Below, piece after piece: positions 37,254 to 49,522 of a stretch of DNA of 64,000 nucleotides (the stretch's first letter is position 1; each line of letters opens with the position of its first letter). The position numbers were made by a program, and so were the translations under genes. The notes under the pieces are model-generated. The model saw only the letters and a program-made list of their open reading frames with translations, did no database searches and was not told the DNA's origin. The stretch is from Aphelenchoides besseyi (taxonomy: Eukaryota > Nematoda > Chromadorea > Rhabditida > Aphelenchoididae): positions 124,001 through 188,000 of the forward strand of contig JAMPIQ010000001.1 in assembly GCA_024699855.1 (NCBI GenBank). Direction: 5' to 3'.

Positions 37254-40200
37254 TCATAACTCTTCCTCGACAATTACTGCGTATTGAGACAGAACCTTTT
37301 TGTAGAGCGGAGACGAGATGAATCGTGGGTAGGAGTCGCGTTGCATAAGCGTGTAGATCTGGTTCTGTGCTTCATCGAACGTATGAGCTGTAAATCACTT
37401 AAATTCACAAGCCCATTTGAACAGACGTTACCTGTTGGTCGGACCATGTTGTTGTTAATAATCTCGCGAACGCGCGAATCCAAACTCACTTCTTTGGGGC
37501 TGAGAATCGAAATGAAATCTTCGTAAATGATTCGCGCCTTCTCTTCAATCTTTTCCGTATTTCTCTCGCGTTTCAATTCTAAATAGCATAATTAGTTTAA
37601 GTGAATGATGATTCGTTAAGTCAAAGAAAGTAGTTAGAAGCTTACCTTCACATGCAGCCCAAAACAAAATGTTCTCGTCACTATATTCGCTTTTCAAAAA
37701 CTCAGCAAAATACTTTTGACCACCTAGAAGGTATAAGAATAGATATGGTTGCCTACAAACTCACTTTTGTGTTTCATGAGACGATCGAACGAAACGCCCC
37801 ACGCAGCCACCTCCTCAAAATTGGCTCTGAAAAAGTGATTGCTAAACTCTTGCAAACGTTCATGATCTTTAGTTATCACTGGTTTTCAACGGTCTTTTGT
37901 ACTATACTGTTGCTCGACAAGAATGGGTACAGACATAAATTCATTCGAAAGTCTGTCGATTTGGAATTGCGGCTTTAGTGTTTCGTGTCGTAAACAGTTT
38001 TTACCGTAGTCACAAGTTAGTTCACCTGTTCATTGCTCATACCGAAAGACATAAAACAGCAATTACAGCAAGTACCTTTCGATAAGTTCTTATAACAAAT
38101 TTAATATGGACATTGTCCCGTGACGCAAATTGACTTCGATCCCCTAAAACACCTGTGCTGGAGAAATCATAGGAACTACGGTCATTATGACTTTTCTTTA
38201 TGATTTCGAATTAGCGGTGTTGTACGATCTTCTTTTTTCATGTGAACTTCGTCACGCTAACCACAGCATCCAATATTCGATCGTCGTGGTGTTGTTATCG
38301 TACGTATAACTTTACAATCGAAAGAAATTGAAACTGAAATTTTTGTTTTTGGTAACGGAAAACGGATATCCCGTTCATTGGCTGCTGATAAAATTCGTAC
38401 TCTTGTTTTCGACTTTTAAATGTTACGTTCATTCACGTCGCAACACCCACTTTATTTCCGGTGGTCAGCAAGTTGTTCGAAAAGTGTTTTTAATTTTGAA
38501 AATTTTCGTTCTCTCAAATGCACACAGAACGACAAGCTCGAATTTCACGACTGAAATAGCCGTGTAGTTGTTCTCGATTTAACGATTTATAACGCTCACA
38601 TGACCCTCACGCAGGAAACACATCGACGAATACGACCGTCGTGACGTCAGAGGAAAGCCAATTCGATCGAAGCATTTGGTTCGGACGGTTTGCGAATGTT
38701 TCATTCGGAGCCGAAGACGAATGAGATTTCTGGGCTTCTTCACGAGAAGAAATTAAATTTTCTTTCGTTTTGTGCTTTCCGAGCGAACGTCTTTGCGTTA
38801 AATGACGTTACAGTCGAGAGTTCATCGTTCGAAATGTTAGAAATTTGGTGATCGATCAAACAAAAGTGCAACTCGAGAAACAAAGATCGCTTACAAGTCG
38901 TGTGTCATCGATAGCTGAACGGTCTTGTTTGCAACGAGGAAGAATTTCGATTCATGTCTTGAAATTCGAGAAACAATTGTTCCTCAGTCACTGAGATTAA
39001 GAACGAAGTCGGGTACGTTTGTCGTGAGTTCTTTCAAGAAGAAATTGATTTGCGTGGAATTTGCCAAAAGAGTTGAAAACAATAAGACGCTTTGAATAAA
39101 AAAGCAGACTTCGAATAAAAGACCGGAACTGCGCACTTCGTTCACTGATTAGACCTTCAGATTAAGAATTCCGAGGACGGATGTTTGAATACCGTAGATT
39201 TTTACAAGTCCAGAAACTTACTTGTCATCAAGATCGAGGTTGATGTTTGACACTTGACCCGCATTCAAATCGTTATGGATGGCTAACCTGAAAACGGCCA
39301 TTTAGTTGCTGACGTAAAGTTTTAATGTGTTCGTTTAGTTTCGCTTAAATACACTTTGCGTTAAGTTATAACGTGTTTTCGAATTGTCGTTATACTTTAG
39401 ATATAACGTGTCTTGAGGTTGTCGATATTCATACTTCGATGTCTAATTGCCGCTATTCATTGCAAAACGATCGAACTGTTCATAATTTTGATTAGTAATT
39501 GCAGTTAAGCGACGAAAGTTCGACACGCTCTTTCGCTTTGATTTGTTGGTAGACTTCAGACCCCTCAATTTTTATCCGCATAAAGGTCCAAAACATCAGA
39601 GATAAAGCACATGCCATTTTGACAATATTGAAGCAAACTTGAAAAAACAAGAAATTTCCATAGCAACCGACCAAATTGCCCGTAAACGACAAGTCGATTT
39701 TGCTTGACTTTTCACTTCGATAAGCAAGCTACCGTAATGCACTCATGGTGCCCACAAGTAAAATACGATTGCGGTCCTCGTAATTAATGGTTGATAAGAA
39801 AGTTGGAAAAAAGAGTATGCATAGTTTGAATCTTTTTCCGTCTGTAGATTGTTTCTAAGTAGCCGCCATCTTCAACCCTGTATCAAAAATGTTGTTTGTA
39901 GGTACCGTAGAATTGGTATTGTAATACGATCGGCAGAGCGGAAAGTCTCGGATGATGTCCTTTTTAACCCAATCGAAGAATCGTGAAATACAAAAAAGAA
40001 TAAGATAATCACAATTAAAAAGTTCTTGTCGAATATAAAAGACCTTCAGAACGACTTCAATTGTTGGAATTTATAGAGCATCCGACGGAAGGTTCTTGTT
40101 TTTACTTGCGAAAATGAAACTCGATTAATCAGAAATCGCACTTGAACATTAACTCCGATTTCTCATGAACTCACCCTTGACTGTTGCCCATGGAGCAATT

Positions 40201-41011
40201 GCACGGTAGAAGCTTAAGCAACATGTATCCAAAAGTGGACTTGTGTGGCGATTTGCCGTTGCCGTTTGGTTCGTTCGCGGTTTGCGCGAATTCCGTTTGG
40301 CTACCCGGCTGTTGAGACGTGACGGGGTTGTTAGCTTGACTACTGAAGCCCGTGGCTACAGTTGTTTTTGTACCTGAAATTAAATAATATGACAAAAGAG
40401 TCCAAAGAAAAACGTGCCGGTTGTAACACCCGTTTGATCGACTGCAGTTATCTCAACTGACAGACGACGCGCGACGGCGGAGCTTGTAGATGGTCGACTT
40501 GAAATAACGTCCAAACGTTGTGGAGTGGCAACTATCGGTAGAATCGGTCGATCGTCGACCACAATCTGTGGGTCGTCCGGTTCGGCGCGAAGCACAACGT
40601 CCGAGTCGCGACGTTGAGCAGAAACCGGCGGCTGCGGCCGTTCACTTGAGTGATTGTCGTGACTGACCACCACACCCGAGATCGCGGTCGATTTTTTGCT
40701 GTCGACAACCGTGAGTCCGGAGTTGACTGACGACGTAGAGGCCGAAGCGACAACAACCTTTGATGAGCTCCTTCTAACCAACGGCTGTTGTTGGATTGAG
40801 GAGTTGGAGGAGGACGAAACCGAAGGCTTGAATTTCCGACGACTTCCGGATTTTTGAACGCGACTTTTCGAAGAGCGATCGCGTTCCAACAATGCGAACT
40901 AGCAACAGAAGCGCGTCAAGAATGAAGCTCAATCGAAGAACATACAGAGACGCAAAGTCGACGGTTTGAAGCCAACGCACTGATGCCACTGGGAAAATCG
41001 CCGTTTGGCGT
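37254..41011 (-). CDS. RGS-domain protein (RZ/GAIP-like), 5' end not resolved
   Basis: RGS proteins speed GTP hydrolysis by G-alpha subunits and end heterotrimeric G-protein signals at the membrane. Exons in phase: 40946-41011, 40430-40898, 40175-40373, 39222-39287, 37765-37826, 37646-37723, 37432-37578, 37254-37387; at least 406 residues. The C-terminal RGS domain (about the last 130 residues) is complete: [18 protein letters not shown], then [40 protein letters not shown]. The last two segments resemble the RGS17/19/20 (RZ) branch. The N-terminal ~270 residues are S/P/Q-rich and lack DEP or GGL segments; a short [13 protein letters not shown] motif may be a reduced version of the RZ cysteine string, a palmitoylation site. 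Introns of about 0.8, 1.4 and 0.06 kb separate the N-terminal exons. No start ATG is found in the first exon; an earlier exon is expected above 41,011. Confidence 0.85.
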
Positions 41012-44000
41012 CTGAAAAAACCCGAGTGGAATATTAAACAGCAAAAAGCGTGGAACGCAAAATTCACTTTAACGTTAAGGAGACGCAAAAAGGGGGATGG
41101 CAAAGTGAACACGACGCGACAAAATGACGTAAAAACACGAAGCAAAAGATTAGGCGATGCGCTTCATGCGATTTAATTTTGAGTTCCGATTCAAAAACAA
41201 ACAAAAATTTCGAGTTCGAAATCCAAGAAGCGTCCAGAGGTCCAATTCGCAAGTTCTCTTTCCCAAAATGAACGCACGTTTTACTCGTTAAATTGAGTTG
41301 CGTCTTATAACCCCAATTGGCTCCTCCCGATTGAAACAAACGACGCACGAGTAATAAACGTCTTTCCTGTAAAGCCACGTAGAGCGTGAACGGAATTGAA
41401 GTGGTAGTCGAAACTCGTGGGCGAATGAAACAACCAAAAGCACAACTTGGACCACAACAGAACATCCCGTCGAACAGGTTGAGAATACCGAGAGAACGAA
41501 TTGTTTGCGGACAAAATCTTTCTATTCTCTCCGGGCTTCTCTCTCCGCCTGATAATCAACGACTAATTACATAGTGTCAATGGCAAAAGTTAATTGGAAT
41601 CTTTTTGGAAAGAGGGCGGGTGGTCATTTGAGTTCAATTGTGAGGTTGCAATTTTACGGTCTTCGTCTTTTATATTCCCGATTTGGTGTTCGAAATACAA
41701 ATGAGAAAAAACCGAATTAGACATTGGGAACCTTTTAAAAGATGATTGCAATCTAAATTGTCTTTCATTTAAAGTGTATAGGTTTTAAACCAAAAAAGAC
41801 AAAAGAACGTTGAGAGGGAGCACATGAAAAGTCGAAACTCGATCAGAATGATTGGCCATGAGAACGAAACGCACGTAGTGAAAATGACGATTTAAAAATT
41901 GCTCTCCCAGAAGGTCGGTGCAGAAAACAAAAATGTTCGTCAATTAACAACATGTACTCACGAATGTTTCCATTAACCTTTCAAAGCGCGATTAACAATC
42001 GCGAATCCCATTAAGAATCTGAAGAGATGCCGCTGGGACATTTAAAATTTCATGCTTTGCGGACCATCGCTCTCACGTCTCATATAATCGAAGGCACGTT
42101 TGAGATTACCGAATCCATCAATAAACTCCAACTACAGGTCCATTACGATGCTACTGAGTTCCACAGCTTATCCACACATTGACCGTTCATCTCATTGTCA
42201 GATAATAGACGTCGAAGATTCCGAGTTGAAACACGACTAACATATTGGCTTATGGTAAAAGCAGAAGATACCTGTGTTTGTGGAATAACATTCGTAAGAC
42301 AATAAATTTTCTGAGGTCTATTGGTCACGAGATTCGTAAAGTGGTTTTGTCGAAACTCTGAGAGTTCGAGAACATACTTAAAGTGTTAATACGTTGAATT
42401 CGGTTCTTTCAACCGTTATGTTAAAAGTTCGAAGATTGTGACCGTTGAAGCCTATTAATTAGTGAACAGAAGTCAAAATGTTTGCAGAACTTGTCGCTAG
42501 GGATTAAGCGGATTTATTCGAAACGCCCCGGAAGTCATCGCATCGTGTTCCTTTTGAAACTTGCGAATTCGACCGTTTACAATGTGAACAGCGATTGTTT
42601 TTGAAGCGTTAAATGCGCAAATCTCGTGAGCATCAGAAAGCACGAAAACAATCGTGCAGTAGCGAGAACGAAAAGGACTTTAAATACGCAAAAAAACTGT
42701 TGCGCCGTAAACCAAATACAAGAGTTGCATTTAAAGGCATGTGTGAAGAAGGGAAAAACCATTCGTGTTGGCGCAATTTGTGGTATTGAGAAACAGAGAA
42801 AAATCTACGAAGAATAAGAAAAAAGTGCGGCCTATGGTTGAGGATACGCGAAAGCTGTGCGTGTGGTTTTCAGAAGACGTAGGGAACGCAAAAAACGCGA
42901 CACGCACATAAAATTTCACGTCGAGAGTATTCGCTTCGAGGACACTTGTGTGCGTATTCTCTTCACTGTATAAACGTTATGTGAAGGACTTTCGCACTCT
43001 CGACATTTCAAAGCAGGTTCTTCTCGGTCCGGATTTCCCACTCTCACGTCCAGCAACGTTTTGGACGAGCATCGTTTGCGCATTCTTTGGCGTGTAGCCA
43101 TGATGTTGCAAACGACGCGAACGGAGCCCTTTCAATGCCGTTCGTGCATATCAATTGCAAAGGCCGCGAAATCAATGAGCTCAGAATAAGCGTTAAATAG
43201 AAAACTTCAATTGCTCGTAAAACGTACAACAATAAAGTAGTTAATGAGCAGTAAACTCGGTCTCCAAACATACTCGCCAAGTACAATGGACGGTAAGAAG
43301 CAAAGACTTCAAAGTACGCTGAGAGAAACGTTCGCTGAGATTAGAGGTAATTGGAAACAACTTCAAGTGGCGTCACTTTGTGCTTAAATAAACGGACTTT
43401 GTAATACGAGTTGTTAAGCCTTGCACTTTTCAAAATTCAAATTGTGCAAAACCGCCAACTTTTTCAAGAAACTTACCACGGCAGCCAAACTTAACGGGAA
43501 CGTACACCGGAAATTTGAACCTTCCCGTTCCGCTCTGTCGATTTTCCACTTTTACCAAACCTCTTTGGCCACCTCGTTTGGGCTCTTAAGTTCAATGAAT
43601 CAAAGTTTTCAGGTTGGATGGTTATCGCAAGCTAATCAAACAATTGAAAACCACCAAACCAAATGTTTGCTTCGGTTCCGTTGTGAAAGAGCGTACAGTT
43701 GAAATCTTTCAATTTTACAAAATGAGGTCCATAGAAACATGATACGACAAGTTAGATAACCGCATGAAAGCCACCAGATTACACGTAATAGACGTTAATT
43801 AGTAGCGGGAGCTAAGAGTGAGACAGTTAAAAAATCAATGGGCACAATTTGGTTCAAAGAACTCTATTTGCTATTCACCAATCTCAAGGTCAAATGCACT
43901 TGAAGCATTTGCTAATTGGCTATTGTCAAAAAACAAGTAATTCAAACGCTACAAAAAAGGCAGAACGTGATGTCGTGTAGGATTTCCAGTTTCGGACAAC

Positions 44001-45175
44001 CATTTAGATTACAGTACTATGATGCAGATATTCGAAAAGTATTCTATTCGTGTCATTGGAGCACGCAATTGCTTATTCCTAAGAGCGATGTTGAGAAACA
44101 GAATTTTTGTTCTTGATCGAAGTCTGACAATGACCAGTTGATAATCAACAATTAATCTATCAAACATCGAACTACGATTTTTACCGGTCTTCCTGATTCT
44201 CGGTCCGCGGTAATCTTCTTAATCCGCTTTGTCGTTTTCATTAACTCGATTCGCTGCAACACGAAGATTTACGATTCGCAAATTGAAGTAAACAGAAGCA
44301 AGACGTTAATTAAAAAAAGAATGCGATAGAAACAAATTTGTAATGTCGAAGCGACGTAACTGAGAAAATGAGGAAATTGAACGACGACCATGTGGAAATT
44401 TTTCGTCAACGACACGCAAATTTCGCTTACAATTCCCACGCCAACACGAGAAATGATCAGGAATTAAACAATAACCGTCACTACGGTACGAGCTCGAAAG
44501 ATCAGTCGAGATGACCACAATGACTCTCGAATTGAATGCACCATTTTAGTTACTAGACCACAAACAGCTGAACTGTATCATGTTCACGCCGATCCGTCTA
44601 ATTATCGGTCCACAAGCGAATCAAAAATTCGCAGATTTATTCGAGCGAATCTCCGCTCAAATTAACAGCAAGTCTCGCTGATTGCATTCGTCCCGTAATT
44701 TGGCCTCGAACATCGGGTCTTCGCTTCTAAACGCAATCACGTGAAAGAAACGTGAGTTTGTGGTTCATAACAAACAGAACCGGATTACAAGTTTATTGGG
44801 GACCGTGTAGTTTCAATTTCGATTTTGTACGTGGAAACTTCGAATACCAAAATAGCAACATGACTCTTGGGGACCAACACGAATACAACTGCAAAAATTA
44901 AAAGCATTGTGTTCGTGCAGCTTTTGCAAAACTACAAAGAAAGTTCTGCAGCATCACAATGATCCAAAATATGCATTTGAGATAAGATCAAGGAAGAGGG
45001 AAAGCGAGCTGATGGACACGAGAACAAACCGTGTCTGCGGTTTGACGGTTCGTGTCAGAAACGAGGTGAGAAATGACTGTTCTCTTTTCATCAACAGTGT
45101 GTGCCAGCAAGACAAACGACCTCAAGTCTTTAAAAAATGTGTGGAGGCGTGATGAACGACGACGACCGAATGGTT
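41012..45175. other. Long stretch without a supported gene
   Basis: About 4.2 kb of AT-rich sequence with only short frames. A minus-strand frame beginning MFCCGPSC at 41465 could be a 5' exon of the RGS gene (cysteine-rich N-terminus), but I could not connect it by phase. No tRNA, tandem repeat or transposon end was recognised. Confidence 0.4.
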
Positions 45176-45381
45176 TCAGTCGTCCGATTTGAGTGGCATG
45201 CCGTAATAGAGCGGAGAAGAAGGTTGCCTGGGCTCTTCTTCAGACTCCTTACTTTGCATCGTTTTGAACGCGGAAGATACGGCCATAGATGGCTGTTGGG
45301 CTCATTTTTCTCGCAAACCACTTGCTCGTCGAACATCCGACTAGTCTTCTTCAATTCGGTTTTCCGCTTGGGTTGGAAGGA
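45176..45381 (-). CDS. Possible terminal exons of an unknown minus-strand gene
   Basis: After a good acceptor (TTCTGCCAG) a frame opens at 45381 and reads a basic stretch (PKRKTELKKTSRMFDEQ). It continues across a putative 29-nt intron (45293-45321, GTGGTT...AACAG) into an acidic stretch (QSKESEEEPRQPSSPLYYG) and ends at a TGA (45176-45178). The two parts share phase and have coding-like composition. The intron would be unusually short, and upstream exons were not found. Confidence 0.33.
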
Positions 45382-48300
45382 CTGGCAGAATAGTTAGGTC
45401 GAGACATAGAAACCGTCGACGTTTTAGATATGCATCGATGCAAACCAAGCATAGAGTCTTTGTCAATACAGACAGAAGCGACCGTTGATTATGTGAGGAT
45501 GTAGTGAAAACACGTGACAAAAAGTTCAACTGACCAGCCAATAAGAATAAATTAGGAAACAACATTGTCATAGTGAAGAACATTAGCATATTCAGCGATG
45601 AGAAAGATACGCAAATAAAAATTAATGTTACACGATTTTGATAGTTTCACACCCAAATTGTTCTATTCACGTAATGAACAAGTAGATCGACAAATGGTCT
45701 CAAATGTCGACTTCTATGTTCATTGAAGGGACGAAGGAGGCGACAAGTTCTTGTTATTATTTTTGTACTTAATCATTAAGATTTCAATATTGTATTAACG
45801 GAAATTGAACCTAAGAAGAACCACAAATGCGGTGTTCCTTCTGTTTTGTCGTTTAATCAGTCAGACAACTCAAACTCTCTCTCGTCAAATAGAAGCGGAG
45901 GAGTCGGGCCAATAACTTTGCATTACGACTTCCGCGTTTTCAGACGACAAAGCATACTAATAGATGACTGTGCACATAGCAATCAGTTTTATGTGACGCA
46001 AACAAAATCAATATGTTTAGATTAAATCGAAGTATTTCACTGTTAATATCGTACACATGTCTGACTAATTACGTCGAATTGAATTGGTGTTTAAGCATTC
46101 AAACACAACAAGTGACTTTGTCAGTGCAAGTGACGAGCTAAAGTAGAGCTCTTTAATTCGTGTTAAGAACTTTGCTATCATTTACTTGTTGGCTGCCAAA
46201 CACCTTTTGAAAACGAGTAACAAATTTTAATGTTTTAGTCACATTTTGCTTTCGAACGGAACGACTCATTTGCTGGAATTCACAACAAATAAAACTATCG
46301 ACCAACTTCTCGTTTTTAATTGCAGTCGGAAACGTTGAAATGTCTTTGGAAATTGGTTCCTAGTCTTCCAGAACGAAATTTTCAAAACGTCATCGTAATG
46401 ATAGAGCGTTCAGTCAAAATCTCGCGTCTTTTTTAATTGACTTGTAATGGCGAAGAATGCAAAAATAATTCTGTTTTCATAATCGATTTTGCTATACTCT
46501 TCTATGCGTCAAGCTTTAAGATAGAAAGTGCTAACCAATTTGTACCTTATATGGCCAGATTCATTGTTTGTTAAATCAATAGAAGGAATGAGAGCGTGAA
46601 TAGAAAACGAAGCTTAGCCCTCGAAGAACTAGATCAGTGAATACACAGATCTTAACGCTGATTTCTAAAATCGACCAATTTAAAAAGCCAAGAACTTGCA
46701 CGCTCAGCCACACTTACATGTGAATATAAGCGACTTTTTGCAAATTCAAATGAACTTGTTTGTTCTTCTTACCGTATGCACTTCTCTGACTGTCAGTTGG
46801 TCACAACTCTATTCATAAAAGTTAGTGTGCAAAGTGCGAGTATTAGAATACGAAAGGAACAACAAACCCGATTCTGCGAAGGTCTCATGATTACAACCTC
46901 GACCAAATTAAATTATCAAGCACACCGAAGATTGACGTTTAAAGTTTAGCTAACCGACCAATAAGCAACAACACACCTTTTGGACCGCCAACTTTTAACA
47001 TGCACAACACCTCTCTGTGGTGAATAGTCGAAGTTTGAATTTAAGTCACGTATAACTAGTCCGCGCATACACAAACTCGCAATCTTTGACCGCAAACGTT
47101 TTGGTCCTTACGATGTTGAATGACATTTACGGTCCGTATGATGCCATCAAACAGTCGAAATGATGACATTCAGACGAGCAACATATCCCGAAACGGAAAT
47201 CCACCGAATTCGAAGCCGTTTGGGGTCCGAGTTTGATTGACTTCGACACGAATGTGAGGGTGCGATAAAGTCCAATAAAACGGACGCATCCTCCCTCACT
47301 TCTCGTCCCCCAAATGTGCAAACCGAGGACCGAATAGAAGAATGTTGCAATAAATTGGGGACCCGTTCGGCTACAGAATTCGCGTGAAAATCAATTTTGT
47401 CAGCACATTTAAGCGGAATCGTCCAAAAACCGACAAATTTAATGCGTTTCGGGGTCCGTGAAAATGTTTGCAAAATATGTTTTAGTGGGCCATTGGATTG
47501 TTTTGCCGAAGAAGAGGAAATTGGACGAGAAGACCGCGCGGTGTGGTCCGTTTAATCGCGAAACCAAATACAAGACAAACAGAATAAGCGGAGGTCATTT
47601 ATGTGATGGGTTGAGTTTTTGAAAGCATATTACGCTTATTGCATATTCGATTTGTACATAAAGGTCATTAATCTAAGAGGTTGCGACGCCATAAATAAAA
47701 AGTTGGAACGTGGATCTTGTTTTCGCTTCTCGAACTCGAATTCAGCGGCTTCGCGGCAAAATACAAACCAGAGAACTTACAGTCGAATATTTACATTTGA
47801 AAACACTTCATTTGACCGTTTGTGTGAAATTCAACAATCAGTTCCTTGACAAACACCGGAGTAAACGCCTTCGCGAGTCATCGATTCGAAGACTATAAAG
47901 AGCGGTAAATTAGCGAAGATTGAGAAACCAACAATGTTGCGGTAACGCCAAAGACATGTTTTTATTCACTGTAGTTCGACACGAAAATGGAAGTCGACAG
48001 ATGTTGTTGGATGTGAAAACACGTCACTTTTGAATTCCACTGATCTACTGCTGACGTTCAAGTAAATGAGCACGGAAGTTTTCACTCGTAGTTTCGAATA
48101 CAACTCGTGAGTTTTCTAATCAACAACTTTTCAACAGTGCTCAAGACGACGTCATTATCATTCTCTGGTTGTTGGGAAGTCCGAACGTTTGAAATAACTC
48201 GTTTTCGAGTATCTTCGAAATCTTATCCACGGCAAAGAATTACTCACATGTTAACAACGAGAAACCAAAAGTAAAGTCCTCGATAAGTCTTAAAATCTAC

Positions 48301-48606
48301 AGAAAAGGTTGACAATGAGTTGCGAGCTCTTAACGCGTACTGACCTGATTCAATTTGAACTTTAACCAAGAGAATTTGTCTGTACGTCACGGTTGGTTTA
48401 ACAAAATCAAGTGGAAATAAAATTATGCTAATGCGCGTTTGGTCTCTCGAAATCAAGTAAGGAACTTGATGCTTCTAAGACCATTGATAGTGGAAAATAT
48501 GAACCGACACCTTGAACTACGATCATACAAATGTGATATTTGCATGAAAAACGATTTACGCAGTTTTCTATTCGATGTTTAATTTTTATTTTATTCGCTT
48601 CGATCA
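45382..48606. other. Long stretch without a supported gene
   Basis: AT-rich, only short unsupported frames on both strands (the longest is 108 codons at 47147-47473, minus). I see no RNA gene or mobile element. Confidence 0.4.
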
Positions 48607-49250
48607 ATGATGAGGCAACTTTTCACGTTTCGTTTTGTTCTCGCATTTGTCGTCGTCTATCTGTTATCTCTCGTCTTCCACCCACAAGACTCTTTTCGAT
48701 TTGGTATTTTGGCAGATAGACCTCAATATGGTAAATTATCAGAACAGTCATTCTTATTATTTTCTTCTAGACAAATACGATATTGAAGCGATCATTAAAA
48801 GGCCGGAGCGTTGTGGCATGGAGACCTCTACTCATTTTGACTGCATGCCCGATGAAGGATGTGCTGCAGTTTTACCTGATCTCACCAAGACGATACAAAC
48901 GGTGATACTCGACTGTTAAGAATGTTTCATGTCTTTCACTTCAGATTCATTATCAATGCGTGCGACTTTTGACCGGTCTGTATCCTTTTTTGGATACGAC
49001 TGATTCCTCAAACATAGCAGAAATGAAATTGAATCAGTTACCAATGAGGATTTGTCGTCTTTCACGCTTTCGAAATACCTGCTGGCAAGTCGTGGTTAGT
49101 GAATATGCAGGCAAAATTTCCGCCCCCAAGATTCTGTGTTGTGGTGCTTCTAATCAAATCACGAACGATATCATCAAACATCGCGCCGTTCGAACATACG
49201 GCAGATTTCGCGAAGGAAAATTCAAAGGTTATCGTCGACCCAAAGCCTGA
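48607..49250 (+). CDS. Small secreted or signal-anchored cysteine-containing protein
   Basis: Three exons (48607-48730, 48771-48901, 48945-49250) join over 40- and 43-nt introns and give 186 residues. The N-terminus is a signal peptide or anchor: MMRQLFTFRF followed by VLAFVVVYLLSLVF. The mature part has cysteines in the motifs ERCGMETSTHFDCMPDEGC, YQCVRL, RICRL, NTCWQ and ILCCGASN, and ends in a basic tail (GRFREGKFKGYRRPKA). The cysteine pattern suggests an extracellular disulfide-bonded protein. I do not recognise the family; no enzyme motif is visible. Confidence 0.7.
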
Positions 49251-49522
49251 TTTCTGTTGTTCTTCTATTGCTATTGTGCGATTAAAATAAACAAGACTTG
49301 GATAGTCAAAGAAAGCCTGCTATTCGCAATCAACATGGATTGCACAGTCATTGATCTACGTATCTTAGGTACACTCTCAATGAACAGTTCATATAAGTCG
49401 TAAAAAGTCGAAACGGGAAATTAACAAAATTTGCTCTCAACAATGTGGTTTGCATTTCGATTATTTCAGTTCTTTGGTTTGCAGTCGTTCAGAGTTTTTT
49501 CCTTCGATTAGTTTCCGTTGAA

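Noticed and set aside
41305..41559. Cysteine-rich first exon (MFCCGPSC) of the RGS gene
   Set aside because: Attractive as a palmitoylated N-terminus, but no donor in matching phase to the exon at 40946-41011 could be found.
45581..45606. Minus-strand FLIAEYAN-like reading, resembling mitochondrial ND1 (possible nuclear mitochondrial insertion)
   Set aside because: Only about eight residues fit and the frame breaks at once; the upstream sequence does not match ND1, so chance is more likely.
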